Part shown: positions 45,804-54,600 of the stretch, piece by piece | How positions within the stretch are numbered: the stretch's first letter is position 1 | Layout of the letters: each line of letters starts with the position of its first letter | Assembly: GCF_026262625.1 (NCBI RefSeq) | Contig: NZ_SHNN01000005.1 | Span: 1 to 64,000 of the forward strand | DNA length: 64,000 bases | From: Candidatus Litorirhabdus singularis | GTDB taxonomy: Bacteria > Pseudomonadota > Gammaproteobacteria > Pseudomonadales > Halieaceae | Direction: 5' to 3' | Position numbers and translations under genes: made by a program | Notes under the pieces: generated by a model | The model's input: only the letters and a program-made list of their open reading frames with translations | The model's database searches: none | What the model was told of the DNA's origin: nothing

Positions 45804-46841
45804 ATGAACGTAAGATTAATCGCTGTTCTGGCGGCTGTATTAGGGGTTTTCTCCGGTATGGCACAGGCGGCCAACGAAGCTCCACTGACGATCACTTTGG
45901 GCGGCACTCAGCACTATTTTGATAGCAACCGTGACGTGGATAATGAAATCCTCCCTTCAGGTGCTCTTGAGTGGCGCTTGAGCGACGACTGGGCAGCTGA
46001 GTTTACCTACTCTGGTGGGGATAGTGAGTCTGCAATTGATGGCAGTGATGTCAATATCGATCAGTGGCATCTGGGCGGTGTTTACTACACGGAGCCGCAG
46101 GGCAACCTTTATCCTTACTTGGCACTGGGCGCTGGTGAACTGAGCCGTGGCTTTAAGACAGGCAAGGAGTCGGATATCCAGGCCAACCTTGGCGCCGGAT
46201 TACGCTACTACTTCACCGATCACTGGAGCTGGCGTGCAGATGCGCGTTGGTTGCACTCGTTTGACGATAGCGACAACGACCTTGCACTGACGTTTGGTAT
46301 TGCTTATAGCTTTGCGCCGCCTAAGGGCAAGCGTGCGGCGCCTGTAGTGGCTGCGGCAGCGGTTGTAGCGGCCCCGATTGACAGCGACGGCGACGGCGTA
46401 TTCGACGATGATGACCTTTGCCCCGGCACTCCAGCCGGTGCAGAAGTAGACAGCCGCGGCTGTGAAGTTGTTCAGGAAGTGGTAGAGACCGCTTCGGTTG
46501 AATTGCAGGTTAACTTCGGTTTCAACTCTGATGAAGTGACTGAGCAGTATATGCAAGATCTTGGCGGCTTGGCCGAATTCTTGGGTCAGTTTGAAGAACT
46601 ACAGCTGGAAATTGAAGGCCATACCGACAGCGTCGGTGATGCTGGTTATAACCAGGTACTGTCAGAGCGCCGTGCTAATGCCGTTAAAGCGGTACTGGCT
46701 AACAAGTTTGGCATTGCAGAAAGTCGTATGACTGCGATTGGATATGGTGAGGCTGAGCCGGTAGAGACTAACGATACCGAAGAAGGCCGCGCGGAAAACC
46801 GTCGCGTTATGGCTACATTGAGCGATACAGCAGGTAACTAA
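45804..46841 (+). CDS. OmpA family outer-membrane protein
   Basis: 345 residues from the ATG at 45804, which follows AAGGATA; the frame is open to 45771. Signal peptide is about 1-24 (AQA). Residues about 25-175 form a beta-barrel with AWRWLHSF-type strands and a terminal FGIAYSF. An Ala/Val linker and a calcium-type segment DSDGDGVFDDDDLCPGTPAG follow. Residues about 235-345 are an OmpA-like peptidoglycan-binding domain (NFGFNSDEV, IEGHTDSVGDAGYNQVLSERRA, AENRRV). It anchors the outer membrane to the wall. A strong terminator follows. Confidence 0.92.
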   Translation: MNVRLIAVLAAVLGVFSGMAQAANEAPLTITLGGTQHYFDSNRDVDNEILPSGALEWRLSDDWAAEFTYSGGDSESAIDGSDVNIDQWHLGGVYYTEPQGNLYPYLALGAGELSRGFKTGKESDIQANLGAGLRYYFTDHWSWRADARWLHSFDDSDNDLALTFGIAYSFAPPKGKRAAPVVAAAAVVAAPIDSDGDGVFDDDDLCPGTPAGAEVDSRGCEVVQEVVETASVELQVNFGFNSDEVTEQYMQDLGGLAEFLGQFEELQLEIEGHTDSVGDAGYNQVLSERRANAVKAVLANKFGIAESRMTAIGYGEAEPVETNDTEEGRAENRRVMATLSDTAGN

Positions 46842-46862
46842 ACCTACTGCGCTCTGAAAGGG

Positions 46863-46896
46863 CCGGCTCCGCTGAATGCGGAGCCGGTTTTTTTTT
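46863..46896 (+). terminator. Terminator after the OmpA-family gene
   Basis: A perfect 10-bp stem CCGGCTCCGC with GCGGAGCCGG, loop TGAAT, then nine Ts. It starts 21 bp after the stop codon. Confidence 0.95.
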
Positions 46897-46897
46897 G

Positions 46898-47668
46898 CTA
46901 CAACGAAAAGTTGTCTGCGTCCTCGTGACAGGGAAACTTGCTACGATAACGTTGCAGAGCAGAAGCGCTTAAGCGACTACTGAATAGCCCTTCTGCGTCT
47001 GCACAATCTACTAGCATTTCACCGTCGGCCGCCAGTATCAGGCTGTCACCACTATAAGCGATGGCGTTACCATCAGTGCCTATTCGATTGACCCCAATAC
47101 AGTACGCCTGATTTTCTATGGCGCGCGCGATCAGCAATTGCCGCCAATGGTACTGACGTTTGGCAGGCCAGTTAGCAACGTATAGCAGCAGATCATAGTC
47201 ACCGGTATTGCGGCTCCACACTGGAAATCGCAGGTCGTAGCAAATCATCGGACAAATACGCCAGTCGCGCCACTGCACCACCAGACGTGAGTCGCCAGCT
47301 GCATAATGCAGGTGCTCTCCTGACATCCGGAACAAGTGTTTTTTGTCATAGTGCTGAACGCGGCCATCGGGGGTGACAAACAGTAGTCGGTTGTATACCT
47401 GATCGTCACTGGCGACCGCCAGCGAGCCGGTGATGGCCAGATCATAACGCTCTGCCAATTGTTGCAGCCATGGCAGGGTAGCCCCGGCACTGGTCTCAGC
47501 ATTCTCTTTAGAGCGCATCGAAAAACCGGTGGTGAACATTTCCGGAAGAATGAGTAAATCGGTATCAGCACTTAGCTGAGAAATCATTTCCTCGACATAG
47601 GCTCGATTGGCTGCCGGGGCCTCCCAGTGCAGTGGGCACTGCAGCAAACTGACGTTCAGATCTCGCAT
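46898..47668 (-). CDS. Omega-amidase, nitrilase family (YafV-like)
   Basis: 256 residues from the ATG at 47668; the frame is open upstream to 47716. The nitrilase triad is seen as Glu in LPEMFTTGFSM, Lys in HYDKKHLFRM and Cys in ICYDLRFPVW. YafV-type omega-amidases deamidate alpha-ketoglutaramate and similar acids formed when a glutamine transaminase uses Gln. The gene overlaps the 3' end of the YbdL-like transaminase by 13 bp, so the pair very likely works together, as is known for transaminase/omega-amidase couples. Confidence 0.88.
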   Translation of the reverse strand: MRDLNVSLLQCPLHWEAPAANRAYVEEMISQLSADTDLLILPEMFTTGFSMRSKENAETSAGATLPWLQQLAERYDLAITGSLAVASDDQVYNRLLFVTPDGRVQHYDKKHLFRMSGEHLHYAAGDSRLVVQWRDWRICPMICYDLRFPVWSRNTGDYDLLLYVANWPAKRQYHWRQLLIARAIENQAYCIGVNRIGTDGNAIAYSGDSLILAADGEMLVDCADAEGLFSSRLSASALQRYRSKFPCHEDADNFSL

Positions 47669-48795
47669 AGCAATTTTGCCGCCTGTGTCAGTGTTCCCGC
47701 TTGCTTGGCGAAGCAAAAGCGCAGGTAATATGCAGGCAGTGACTGCTCACAAAAAACCGATATCGGTATCGAGGCAATGCCCACATCTCGTGTCAGTCGG
47801 ACTGCAATCTCCGTATCCAATTCATCTGAGATAGCTGAATAATCCAGTAGTTGGAAGTAGGTGCCGGGGCTGGGCACCAGGCTAAACCGAGATGGCTCAA
47901 GTTCGCGACAGAACTGGTCGCGCTTGGCCTGATAAAAATTTGCCAGCGTGCTTGGGTAGTCTGGTTCTGCCGCCATAAAATCTGCCAGCGCTTGCTGCAC
48001 CGGTGTTACAGCGACAAACGTGACGAACTGATGCACTTTACGCAGCTCTGCCATCAGCGCGGGAGGCGCCACACAATAGCCGGTTTTCCAACCGGTAATA
48101 TGAAACGTCTTGCCGAATGAAAATACCGCGATGCTGCGTTCTCGTAGCGCCGGATATTGCAGTACCGAGCGATGTTGATTGCCGTCGAAGACCAGGTGCT
48201 CGTAGACCTCGTCACTGAGTACAATGAGGTCATGCTGACAGGCCAACTGCTGCAGGTTTAGCAGATCTGCTTCAGCTAGCAGGGCGCCGCTGGGGTTGTG
48301 CGGAGAGTTTATAATGATCATACGGGTGCGAGCAGAAATAGTGCTGGCAACCTGGTCCCAGTCGATAGCAAAGCCCGGCAACTGCAGCGGCAGGTGCCTG
48401 GTGACTCCGCCGGCCAGCGTAATCGCAGGCTCGTAACTGTCATAGCACGGATCGAAAACGATGACTTCGTCGCCGCTATTGATAAAAGCCTGGATCGCGC
48501 AGAACAAAGCTTCGGTGGCGCCGGGGGTGACCGTGATTTCAGATTCGCAGTCGCAGCTGACTTGGTAAAAACGCTGTAGTTTGAGCGCAATTTGCTCCCT
48601 GAGGCTACCCAGGCCGATCATAGGCGCATACTGGTTGTTGCCGGTCATCACGGCATTGGCCAGGGCTTTGCGCAGGTTTAGTGGTCCGTCAAAATCAGGG
48701 AAACCCTGCGATAGGTTAAGCGCGTCGTTGTCAGCTGCCAGTTGTGACATAACGGTAAAAATGGTGGTGCCGACGGCGGGTAATTTGCTTTGCAC
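47656..48795 (-). CDS. ybdL: Methionine/glutamine-type aminotransferase (YbdL-like)
   Basis: 379 residues, fold type I PLP enzyme. LSQGFPDFDGP, NQYAPMIGLGSLREQIA, NSPHNPSGALL, LSDEVYEHLVFDG, SFGKTFHITGWKTGY (Schiff-base Lys in FGKTFH) and YYLRFCFAK near the end match YbdL/KAT-type enzymes. It probably turns the methionine 2-oxo acid back into Met or uses aromatic amino acids. Coupled to the omega-amidase gene. It abuts the DUF2889 gene start-to-stop. Confidence 0.88.
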   Translation of the reverse strand: MQSKLPAVGTTIFTVMSQLAADNDALNLSQGFPDFDGPLNLRKALANAVMTGNNQYAPMIGLGSLREQIALKLQRFYQVSCDCESEITVTPGATEALFCAIQAFINSGDEVIVFDPCYDSYEPAITLAGGVTRHLPLQLPGFAIDWDQVASTISARTRMIIINSPHNPSGALLAEADLLNLQQLACQHDLIVLSDEVYEHLVFDGNQHRSVLQYPALRERSIAVFSFGKTFHITGWKTGYCVAPPALMAELRKVHQFVTFVAVTPVQQALADFMAAEPDYPSTLANFYQAKRDQFCRELEPSRFSLVPSPGTYFQLLDYSAISDELDTEIAVRLTRDVGIASIPISVFCEQSLPAYYLRFCFAKQAGTLTQAAKLLCEI

Positions 48796-49577
48796 TAGAG
48801 AAACTTTAGCAACTGTTCAGGCGTGTTACTGAAATCCCTGACCGAATCAGGCAGTCTTACCGCGCCCTCTACCACCCCCTTGGAATAGCTGTAGCAAACG
48901 CCCAGGCGCGCTTCGTCATGCAGGGCTGGCTCGCCGTCGATCTTGCTCAGATCATACATCCGTGCCAAGGCTACAAAAACACCCTTGGAAAGTGCAAAAG
49001 CGGCTTCTTGTTGCAGGCCGCTAAAGGTCTTATTGGCCCAGGCGGCAAAGCCATTAAGTACGGGTCGACCCGCTAACTCTGCAGGCTCAGCGATATGTAT
49101 CCACTCCAGTTCCCAGCGATGTAACTTATCCCCGTTCAGTGCTATCTCGGCGACACTATGGCCAGCTTCACGCGGCATGTCTGAGACGGTAATGTCATAT
49201 TCACGCAACCGACTCTCATGTCCCGCGTGCGCCATGGTAAGCAGCGCCAGGTCGTAAAGATGGGTGCAGTTCTGACGTGGAGGCACCCGAACGACGATCT
49301 CCGATGTTGGTGTTGCCAACGTTATGCCAATTAATTGCTGCAGCGGTTCTATGGCTCCCGGGCAGCTGCTCAATGGAATACGCAAAGTATCGGCTTCAAC
49401 GCCAGTGACGACCTTGTCGTCATGGGTAATGCGGACTCTAAAGCCATGACAATCGTCTTCTAGCGAACCGCTAAGGGCGCCGGGCTGTTGCTCAAGCTGT
49501 ATGCGGCGTCGATAACAGCCGTCGCCGTAACGAGGATTAGTAATGCGTTCTGACATGGCGGTAGAGAGATCATTCAT
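48795..49577 (-). CDS. DUF2889 family protein
   Basis: 260 residues from the ATG at 49577; ATGs at 49595 and 49556 are alternatives and none has a clear ribosome site. GCYRRRIQL and the C-terminal half (LNGFAAWANKTFSGLQQEAAF given as LNGFAAWAN to QEAAF, and ARLGVCYSYSKGVVEGAVR) fit the DUF2889 family, found mostly in proteobacteria and of unknown role. No signal peptide or membrane part. The stop codon is shared with the YbdL-like start by one base. Confidence 0.65.
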   Translation of the reverse strand: MNDLSTAMSERITNPRYGDGCYRRRIQLEQQPGALSGSLEDDCHGFRVRITHDDKVVTGVEADTLRIPLSSCPGAIEPLQQLIGITLATPTSEIVVRVPPRQNCTHLYDLALLTMAHAGHESRLREYDITVSDMPREAGHSVAEIALNGDKLHRWELEWIHIAEPAELAGRPVLNGFAAWANKTFSGLQQEAAFALSKGVFVALARMYDLSKIDGEPALHDEARLGVCYSYSKGVVEGAVRLPDSVRDFSNTPEQLLKFL

Positions 49578-49706
49578 GTGCGCCATTATAGACAACTTTG
49601 GCTTCGCGTCACCGGTGGGGTGGTCCTATGCTGATGTTGTGAGCCAGTTAGTCTGTCCCGCCATACCAGCGTTTGGTTGCTCAGAGCTGCTAATAGGAGC
49701 TGTTAC

Positions 49707-50480
49707 TCAGGTGTTTAGAGGCGTGGGAACCGCCAACTCACCCTCCTGCAGATGCATGTATTTGCGCAGTTGGTAAACAGCGAGATACAACGGACCGGTG
49801 TCCAGGGCCGCGATGATAAACTTAAAGGCGTAGTTACTAAACATAAGCACGATCAGCGCACGAACCGTAAAGTCGCCGGCTAGGAAGGCAGCACCAAAAG
49901 TCACCAGAACTACCATAAAGGAGTCCACCAGCTGACTGAGCATAGTGCTGAAATTGTTGCGAATCCACAGGTGTTTGCCCTTGGTGACCCGCTTCCAGAA
50001 GTGAAACAGCTGCACATCACAATACTGCGCCGCAATATACGCCATCATAGAGGCAAATACGGCTCCCGTAGTAGTGGCATAAATCAGCTCATAGAGCTCG
50101 ACGCTGCCAGAGACCGAGCTGCCGTTGGGCAGGCTGACCGACTCAGCCAGCTGCAGTACCTGCCATGGTGGCATGGCATCTGGCGAGACCGCGGGTATGA
50201 GTTGTCCGAGATAAAGCACGCCGAGGATAAAGAAGTTAAGGCCCAGGCCAAGGGTAACCATGAAGTTGGCTCTGGCTTTACCGTAAAGTTCGCAGATTAG
50301 ATCGGTACATAGAAACGTCAACGGGTAGGGCAGAACACCAATCGCTAAAGACAACGGTCCGAGCTGAATAAAGCGCGTGATGCCAAGTATATTGAGCATA
50401 GTCATGGCGCAGATAAAAATACCCGCGAGCACTAGAAATACACGCTCTCTGCGTTCTTGTATCTGTCCCGTACTGATCAC
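49707..50480 (-). CDS. yhhQ: Queuosine precursor transporter (YhhQ/VUT family)
   Basis: 257 residues with about six membrane helices. LTFLCTDLICELYGKARAN is the family mark, with NNFSTMLSQLVDSFMVVLVTF further on. YhhQ imports queuosine precursors such as preQ0 or preQ1. The start is GTG, 2 bp after the SDR gene, so the two are coupled. The divergent PTPS/QueD-like gene makes a pterin or queuosine link attractive (inference). Confidence 0.9.
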   Translation of the reverse strand: MISTGQIQERRERVFLVLAGIFICAMTMLNILGITRFIQLGPLSLAIGVLPYPLTFLCTDLICELYGKARANFMVTLGLGLNFFILGVLYLGQLIPAVSPDAMPPWQVLQLAESVSLPNGSSVSGSVELYELIYATTTGAVFASMMAYIAAQYCDVQLFHFWKRVTKGKHLWIRNNFSTMLSQLVDSFMVVLVTFGAAFLAGDFTVRALIVLMFSNYAFKFIIAALDTGPLYLAVYQLRKYMHLQEGELAVPTPLNT

Positions 50481-50482
50481 TC

Positions 50483-51184
50483 TCAGGCCTCCTTCTGGCC
50501 CAAATTGGCGTGCAGTATGGCGCCATTGATAACCGGGTTGTGATGAGCGTAATCGATTAAGCCGGCAATTTCGGCAGGATCGATCAGGCGCTCAAAACTG
50601 TTCATGGCGCCGATAGTTTTGATCAGCTCGGCATCATTGCCCAGATGGGTGCGCAGCATTTCTGTGTCGGTAAAACCTGGGCAGATGCAGGCGGTATGAA
50701 TGCCGCTACCCATCAGATCCTGACAAGTTGCGCGCATCATGCCAATTAGCGCATGTTTGGATATCACATAGCTAAATGACCCGGGCACTGCTTTTTCCGA
50801 CAGCGTAGAGCCGATGTACAAAATACTGGAGCCTGCAGCCATCATCGGCAGTAAGCCCTGATTGAGGCTATTGGCTGCGATCAGATTGGTCTGCATGACT
50901 TCGCTGAGACTGTCACTGCTGCAATCGTCGGCGCTGTCCTTGCGCATCTGGCAGGCGTTGTGGATCAGAGCCAAATGAGTTGGCGTCACCAAAGCTTGCT
51001 TAATAGTGGCCACTGCCGTGGCTATGGACTCTTCACTGGCGAGGTCACAGTGGATATTTTCTACGCCCTCTATAGCGCAGCTGCGCCGCGAAAGATTGAA
51101 TACATGGTAGCCCGCTGCAAGGAAGCTACTGGCGGTGGATTCACCGATGCCGACACTGGCGCCGGTAATGACTGCTGCTTTCAT
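50483..51184 (-). CDS. Short-chain dehydrogenase, sepiapterin-reductase-like
   Basis: 233 residues, classical SDR: cofactor site ITGASVGIGESTA, NAC (NNAG-type) at about 75, catalytic Ser in ILYIGSTLS, YVISK for Tyr/Lys, and CPGFTDTEM. Arg after the first strand (NLSRRS) suggests NADPH. The place between yhhQ and a pterin-synthase-like gene suggests pterin reduction, but the substrate is not readable from sequence. Confidence 0.82.
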   Translation of the reverse strand: MKAAVITGASVGIGESTASSFLAAGYHVFNLSRRSCAIEGVENIHCDLASEESIATAVATIKQALVTPTHLALIHNACQMRKDSADDCSSDSLSEVMQTNLIAANSLNQGLLPMMAAGSSILYIGSTLSEKAVPGSFSYVISKHALIGMMRATCQDLMGSGIHTACICPGFTDTEMLRTHLGNDAELIKTIGAMNSFERLIDPAEIAGLIDYAHHNPVINGAILHANLGQKEA

Positions 51185-51329
51185 AGCCGTTAAGTCCCGA
51201 AAAATTTAGCGCAAACGATATCATGATTTTTGACCACAGTGCTTGTGCGCTGGACAGCAAAGTAAAACTTATCCACAATCGTTGCGCATTGATATACCGC
51301 CCATTTGCCTTATCAGGAGCCATTCGTTA

Positions 51330-51818
51330 ATGGAAAAGCTGACCACTATTCTCATCGACAAGGAGAGTCACAAGTTTTCTGCAGCTCACTTCACCATATT
51401 TTCGGCTACCGACCGTGAGCGCCTGCACGGGCACAATTTCTCGGTTTCAGCGCGCATTGTGGCGCCGGTGGACGACAATGGCCTGACCGGTGATTATGCG
51501 GTTTACAAACGTAAATTGAAGCAAATTTGCGACGCTATTGATGAGTACACCTTGATTCCTTCACAGTCTCTGTATCTGCAGATCAGTGAGCAGGATGAAT
51601 ATTATCGTGTCACTCATGACACTGACACGATGCTGTTTCTAAAAAGCGATACTCAACTCTTGCCTGTGCGTAATACCACCGTTGAGGATCTGTCGTCCTA
51701 TCTGCTGGACACACTCGTGGAAGACAAAGCGTTTCTGAACGATCAGGATATTAGAGAGCTGGAGGTCATGGTGGCTTCCGGACCGGGGCAAACCGGTGCC
51801 AGCCTTTGGCAGCGCTGA
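51330..51818 (+). CDS. 6-pyruvoyl-tetrahydropterin synthase/QueD-like protein lacking the usual Cys
   Basis: 162 residues, COG0720 type. Zinc ligands His20, His33 and His35 are seen (KFSAAHF, RLHGHNF). The residue normally Cys four before HGH is Arg29, with Glu30 next to it, so the normal QueD/PTPS Cys is missing. Cys-less members with Glu in this area are known (PTPS-III type) and make other pterin products. A middle insertion (about 70-105) is longer than in QueD. Start: ATG at 51330 after AGGAG; the frame is open to 51243. Divergent from the SDR gene. Confidence 0.8.
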   Translation: MEKLTTILIDKESHKFSAAHFTIFSATDRERLHGHNFSVSARIVAPVDDNGLTGDYAVYKRKLKQICDAIDEYTLIPSQSLYLQISEQDEYYRVTHDTDTMLFLKSDTQLLPVRNTTVEDLSSYLLDTLVEDKAFLNDQDIRELEVMVASGPGQTGASLWQR

Positions 51819-51871
51819 TTGCAGGCTGCTTTCCGTTGACTTTCCCCCAGACATCCACTAAGTTCGCTGCC

Positions 51872-52045
51872 ATTCAGGTGCCCGACAGCTATGACGTCAG
51901 TCTTGGCGGGTCGGGTTAAAAGGGAAGTGTGGTATGCCTCTGGCACATCCACCGCTGCCCCCGCAACGGTATTCAGCAACTGCTGAGAGCCCGATATCTG
52001 CCTGATAGTAAGCAACTGTGAAGCGGAGGGCTTCATTGAAGGTTG
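51872..52045 (+). ncRNA. Cobalamin (B12) riboswitch
   Basis: Conserved parts appear in order: GGTGCC opening at about 51877, GGTTAAAAGGGAAG at 51914-51927, CCGCTGCCCCCGCAACGG at about 51952-51969, and the B12 box GAGCCCGATATCTGCC at about 51986-52001. Adenosylcobalamin binding normally shuts off the gene after it. The expression platform likely involves the GGAGGGCTTC region after the box and the AAGGATTC ribosome site before the broken btuB ATG. Boundaries are approximate. Confidence 0.92.
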
Positions 52046-52118
52046 CCCAATATCTCAGCATATTGCGTTCCCTGATTACCCTCCCTTGGTTGCCATTTTT
52101 GGCTAACAAGGATTCAGT

Positions 52119-52482
52119 ATGAAAAATTTTTATCAGTTGTCAGCACTTGGCTGGCCTGTGCTTCAGTTCCCGCCACTTACGCGAACGAAAAAATGGAAGA
52201 GATCCTAGCCACCTCTTCGCTTATCGAAATGCCACTGCGGCAGATTGGCACGTCAGTGTCGGTGATTAATCAGGAAACTATCCAGCATATGGCTTCAATT
52301 CACCATTCGAGGTATCGCGCATTGAGCTCTCGGTGGCTGTTGGAAGATCGTCTGGTCCTGGGATTAAGGGCTTACAGGTTTGTGGTCGGGTAGAGAATTT
52401 ACTCGACGAGGACTATGAAGAGGTACCAACCTACAATACCACTGGTACCGCCGGCTATGCCGGAGTACGTTGGTCTTTCTAG
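52119..52482 (+). pseudogene. btuB: Broken btuB, TonB-dependent B12 receptor
   Basis: Only about 120 of some 600 codons remain. Frame 1 gives MKNFYQLSAL, the start of a signal peptide. A shift leads to a second frame with ACASVPATYANEKMEEILAT (TonB-box and plug start) and TSVSVINQETIQHMAS. Another shift leads to the barrel end, RVENLLDEDYEEVPTYNTTG and AGVRWSF at a TAG stop, the normal TonB receptor terminus. Nearly the whole plug and barrel are deleted and at least two frameshifts are present. The riboswitch upstream and the cobO-cobQ-btuCDF genes downstream are intact. Confidence 0.85.
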
Positions 52483-52511
52483 ACGTTGGTAAAGAGAATT
52501 GAGAGGGTTAT

Positions 52512-53135
52512 ATGAGCACCACAGACGACAAGCAAACCAGGAAGAACGCCAAACATAAGGCTTCGATGGAGAAGCAAAAGTCTAATGTAGATGCGCGCAT
52601 AGAAGAGGCGAGTATTGAACGTGGTGTGGCCATACTGCTCACCGGCAACGGCAAAGGTAAGTCCAGCTCCGCGTTTGGAATGGTGATGCGGGCGCTGGGC
52701 TATGGCCAAAAAGTCGGTGTGGTGCAGTTCATCAAAGGCCAGCAGCTGTCCGGGGAAGAAATTTATGTGCGCGAGCAATGTCCGCAGGTGACTTTCTACC
52801 AGATGGGCACCGGCTTCACCTGGGACACCCAGGATCGCAGCGGTGATATTGAGGCCGCAGTGCGAACCTGGGCAGTTGCCCGACCCATGCTCGAGGACCC
52901 CAGTTTCGATCTGGTGGTGCTGGATGAGCTGACCTATATGCTGGCCTACAAGTATCTACCCGAAGACGAGGTCATTGCCGCGCTCGCTAATCGCCCACCC
53001 GAGCAAAGCGTGGTGGTGACCGGGCGTGGGGGTGGTGCAGCGCTGCAAGAAATCATGGATACGGTTTCTGAGGTCAAGGACGTGAAGCACGCGTTCAACG
53101 CGGGTATTAAGGCGCGTCAGGGTGTCGACTTTTAG
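52512..53135 (+). CDS. cobO: Cob(I)yrinic acid a,c-diamide adenosyltransferase
   Basis: 207 residues of the CobA/CobO/BtuR family: P-loop [15 protein letters not shown] near residue 45, VQFIKGQ, the TWDTQD stretch, and LDELTYML. It puts the adenosyl group on corrinoids. GAGAGGG precedes the ATG. It is the first intact gene after the riboswitch and overlaps cobQ by 14 bp. Confidence 0.95.
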   Translation: MSTTDDKQTRKNAKHKASMEKQKSNVDARIEEASIERGVAILLTGNGKGKSSSAFGMVMRALGYGQKVGVVQFIKGQQLSGEEIYVREQCPQVTFYQMGTGFTWDTQDRSGDIEAAVRTWAVARPMLEDPSFDLVVLDELTYMLAYKYLPEDEVIAALANRPPEQSVVVTGRGGGAALQEIMDTVSEVKDVKHAFNAGIKARQGVDF

Positions 53136-54600
53136 CAGCGATGCTCCGCTCGCGCTGATGGTCCAGGGGACCACCTCGGACGCGGGCAAGAGCATACTGG
53201 TAACGGGCTTGTGTCGCGCGTTGGCCCGTAAGGGCGCAAAAGTCGCTCCTTTCAAACCGCAAAATATGGCGCTTAATAGCGCCGTTACTGCAGACGGTGG
53301 TGAAATTGGTCGTGCGCAGGCGCTGCAAGCGCTGGCTGCTAACGTCACTGCGCATACGGATATGAATCCGATTCTGCTAAAACCGTCCAGTGATACTGCA
53401 GCGCAGATCGTCATACAGGGACAGGTCGCCAGGCATATGGATGCGCGTGACTATCATCAGTATAAAACCACAGCGATGGCGGCGGTGATGGAATCATGGC
53501 AGCGTTTGCTAAAGCAGTATCAAGTACTGGTGGTGGAGGGTGCGGGCAGCCCCGCAGAGATTAATCTTCGCGACCGCGATATCGCCAATATGGGTTTTGC
53601 CGAGGCTGCCGATATCCCCGTGATTATTGTTGCCGATATTGATCGCGGCGGTGTGTTTGCGCACCTGATCGGTACGCTGGACCTGCTCTCCGCGAGCGAA
53701 CAGGCTCGTGTGGTGGGGTTTGTCATCAACAAGTTTCGCGGTGATATCAGCCTGCTGGAGCCGGGGCTGGAGTGGCTGGAGCAACGCACTGGCAAGCCGG
53801 TGTTGGGTGTATTGCCATACCTGACCGACCTGCGGCTCGATGCCGAGGATGCGGTTGACATACAACAGGTGAGCGCGGGACCGGAGAGTCTGCGGGTAGC
53901 CGTACCGGTGTTTCCGCGACTGTCCAATCATACGGATTTTGACGCCTTGCGTGATCATCCCCAGGTAGACCTGACTTATGTCGGTCCGGGGCAGGCGCTC
54001 ACTGGTGCCGATCTGATCGTGTTACCCGGCAGTAAAAATGTGCGCGCCGATCTGGATTTTACGCGGCAGCAGGGCTGGGACACCGATGTGTTGCGACATC
54101 TGCGTTACGGCGGCAAGGTACTGGGTATCTGCGGTGGTTTCCAGATGCTGGGTGAGCAACTGCATGATCCGCAGGCTGTTGAGGGGCCGCCCGGATCCAG
54201 CGTCGGGCTTGGCTTGTTGCCGGTGGTTACACAGCTACAGGCCGATAAGCAGTTACGTCAGACTAGCGGCACCTTGTGGTTGAATGGCGGGACCGTCAGC
54301 GGCTACGAAATACACTGCGGGATCAGCACCACACGGGGTGCTGGCGTCGCCTTTGCCCAGCTGGAAGGGGCCAGGTCAGATGGTTGGGTCGCGGCGGATG
54401 GCAACGTAGCCGGTACCTATTTGCACGCTGTCTTCGATACTCCGCAAGCTTGCGCTGCATTGCTGGAGTGGGCGGGGTTGACGTCAGTGCAGTCCTTTGA
54501 CCGTAATGCTCGACGTGAACAGGACATGGAACGACTGGCTGATTGCTTTGAACAGCACCTGGATCTGGCAGCGCTGTTTCCGCGGTGGTTTGCCGCATGA
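53122..54600 (+). CDS. cobQ: Cobyric acid synthase
   Basis: 492 residues. The N-terminal ATPase part has [18 protein letters not shown] and [14 protein letters not shown]. The C-terminal glutaminase part has the Cys nucleophile in [11 protein letters not shown]-type context ([12 protein letters not shown]) and the late GTYLHAVFD with its His. It amidates four side chains of adenosylcobyric acid a,c-diamide. The start is GTG inside the end of cobO; btuC starts in its stop codon region. Confidence 0.95.
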   Translation: MSTFSSDAPLALMVQGTTSDAGKSILVTGLCRALARKGAKVAPFKPQNMALNSAVTADGGEIGRAQALQALAANVTAHTDMNPILLKPSSDTAAQIVIQGQVARHMDARDYHQYKTTAMAAVMESWQRLLKQYQVLVVEGAGSPAEINLRDRDIANMGFAEAADIPVIIVADIDRGGVFAHLIGTLDLLSASEQARVVGFVINKFRGDISLLEPGLEWLEQRTGKPVLGVLPYLTDLRLDAEDAVDIQQVSAGPESLRVAVPVFPRLSNHTDFDALRDHPQVDLTYVGPGQALTGADLIVLPGSKNVRADLDFTRQQGWDTDVLRHLRYGGKVLGICGGFQMLGEQLHDPQAVEGPPGSSVGLGLLPVVTQLQADKQLRQTSGTLWLNGGTVSGYEIHCGISTTRGAGVAFAQLEGARSDGWVAADGNVAGTYLHAVFDTPQACAALLEWAGLTSVQSFDRNARREQDMERLADCFEQHLDLAALFPRWFAA

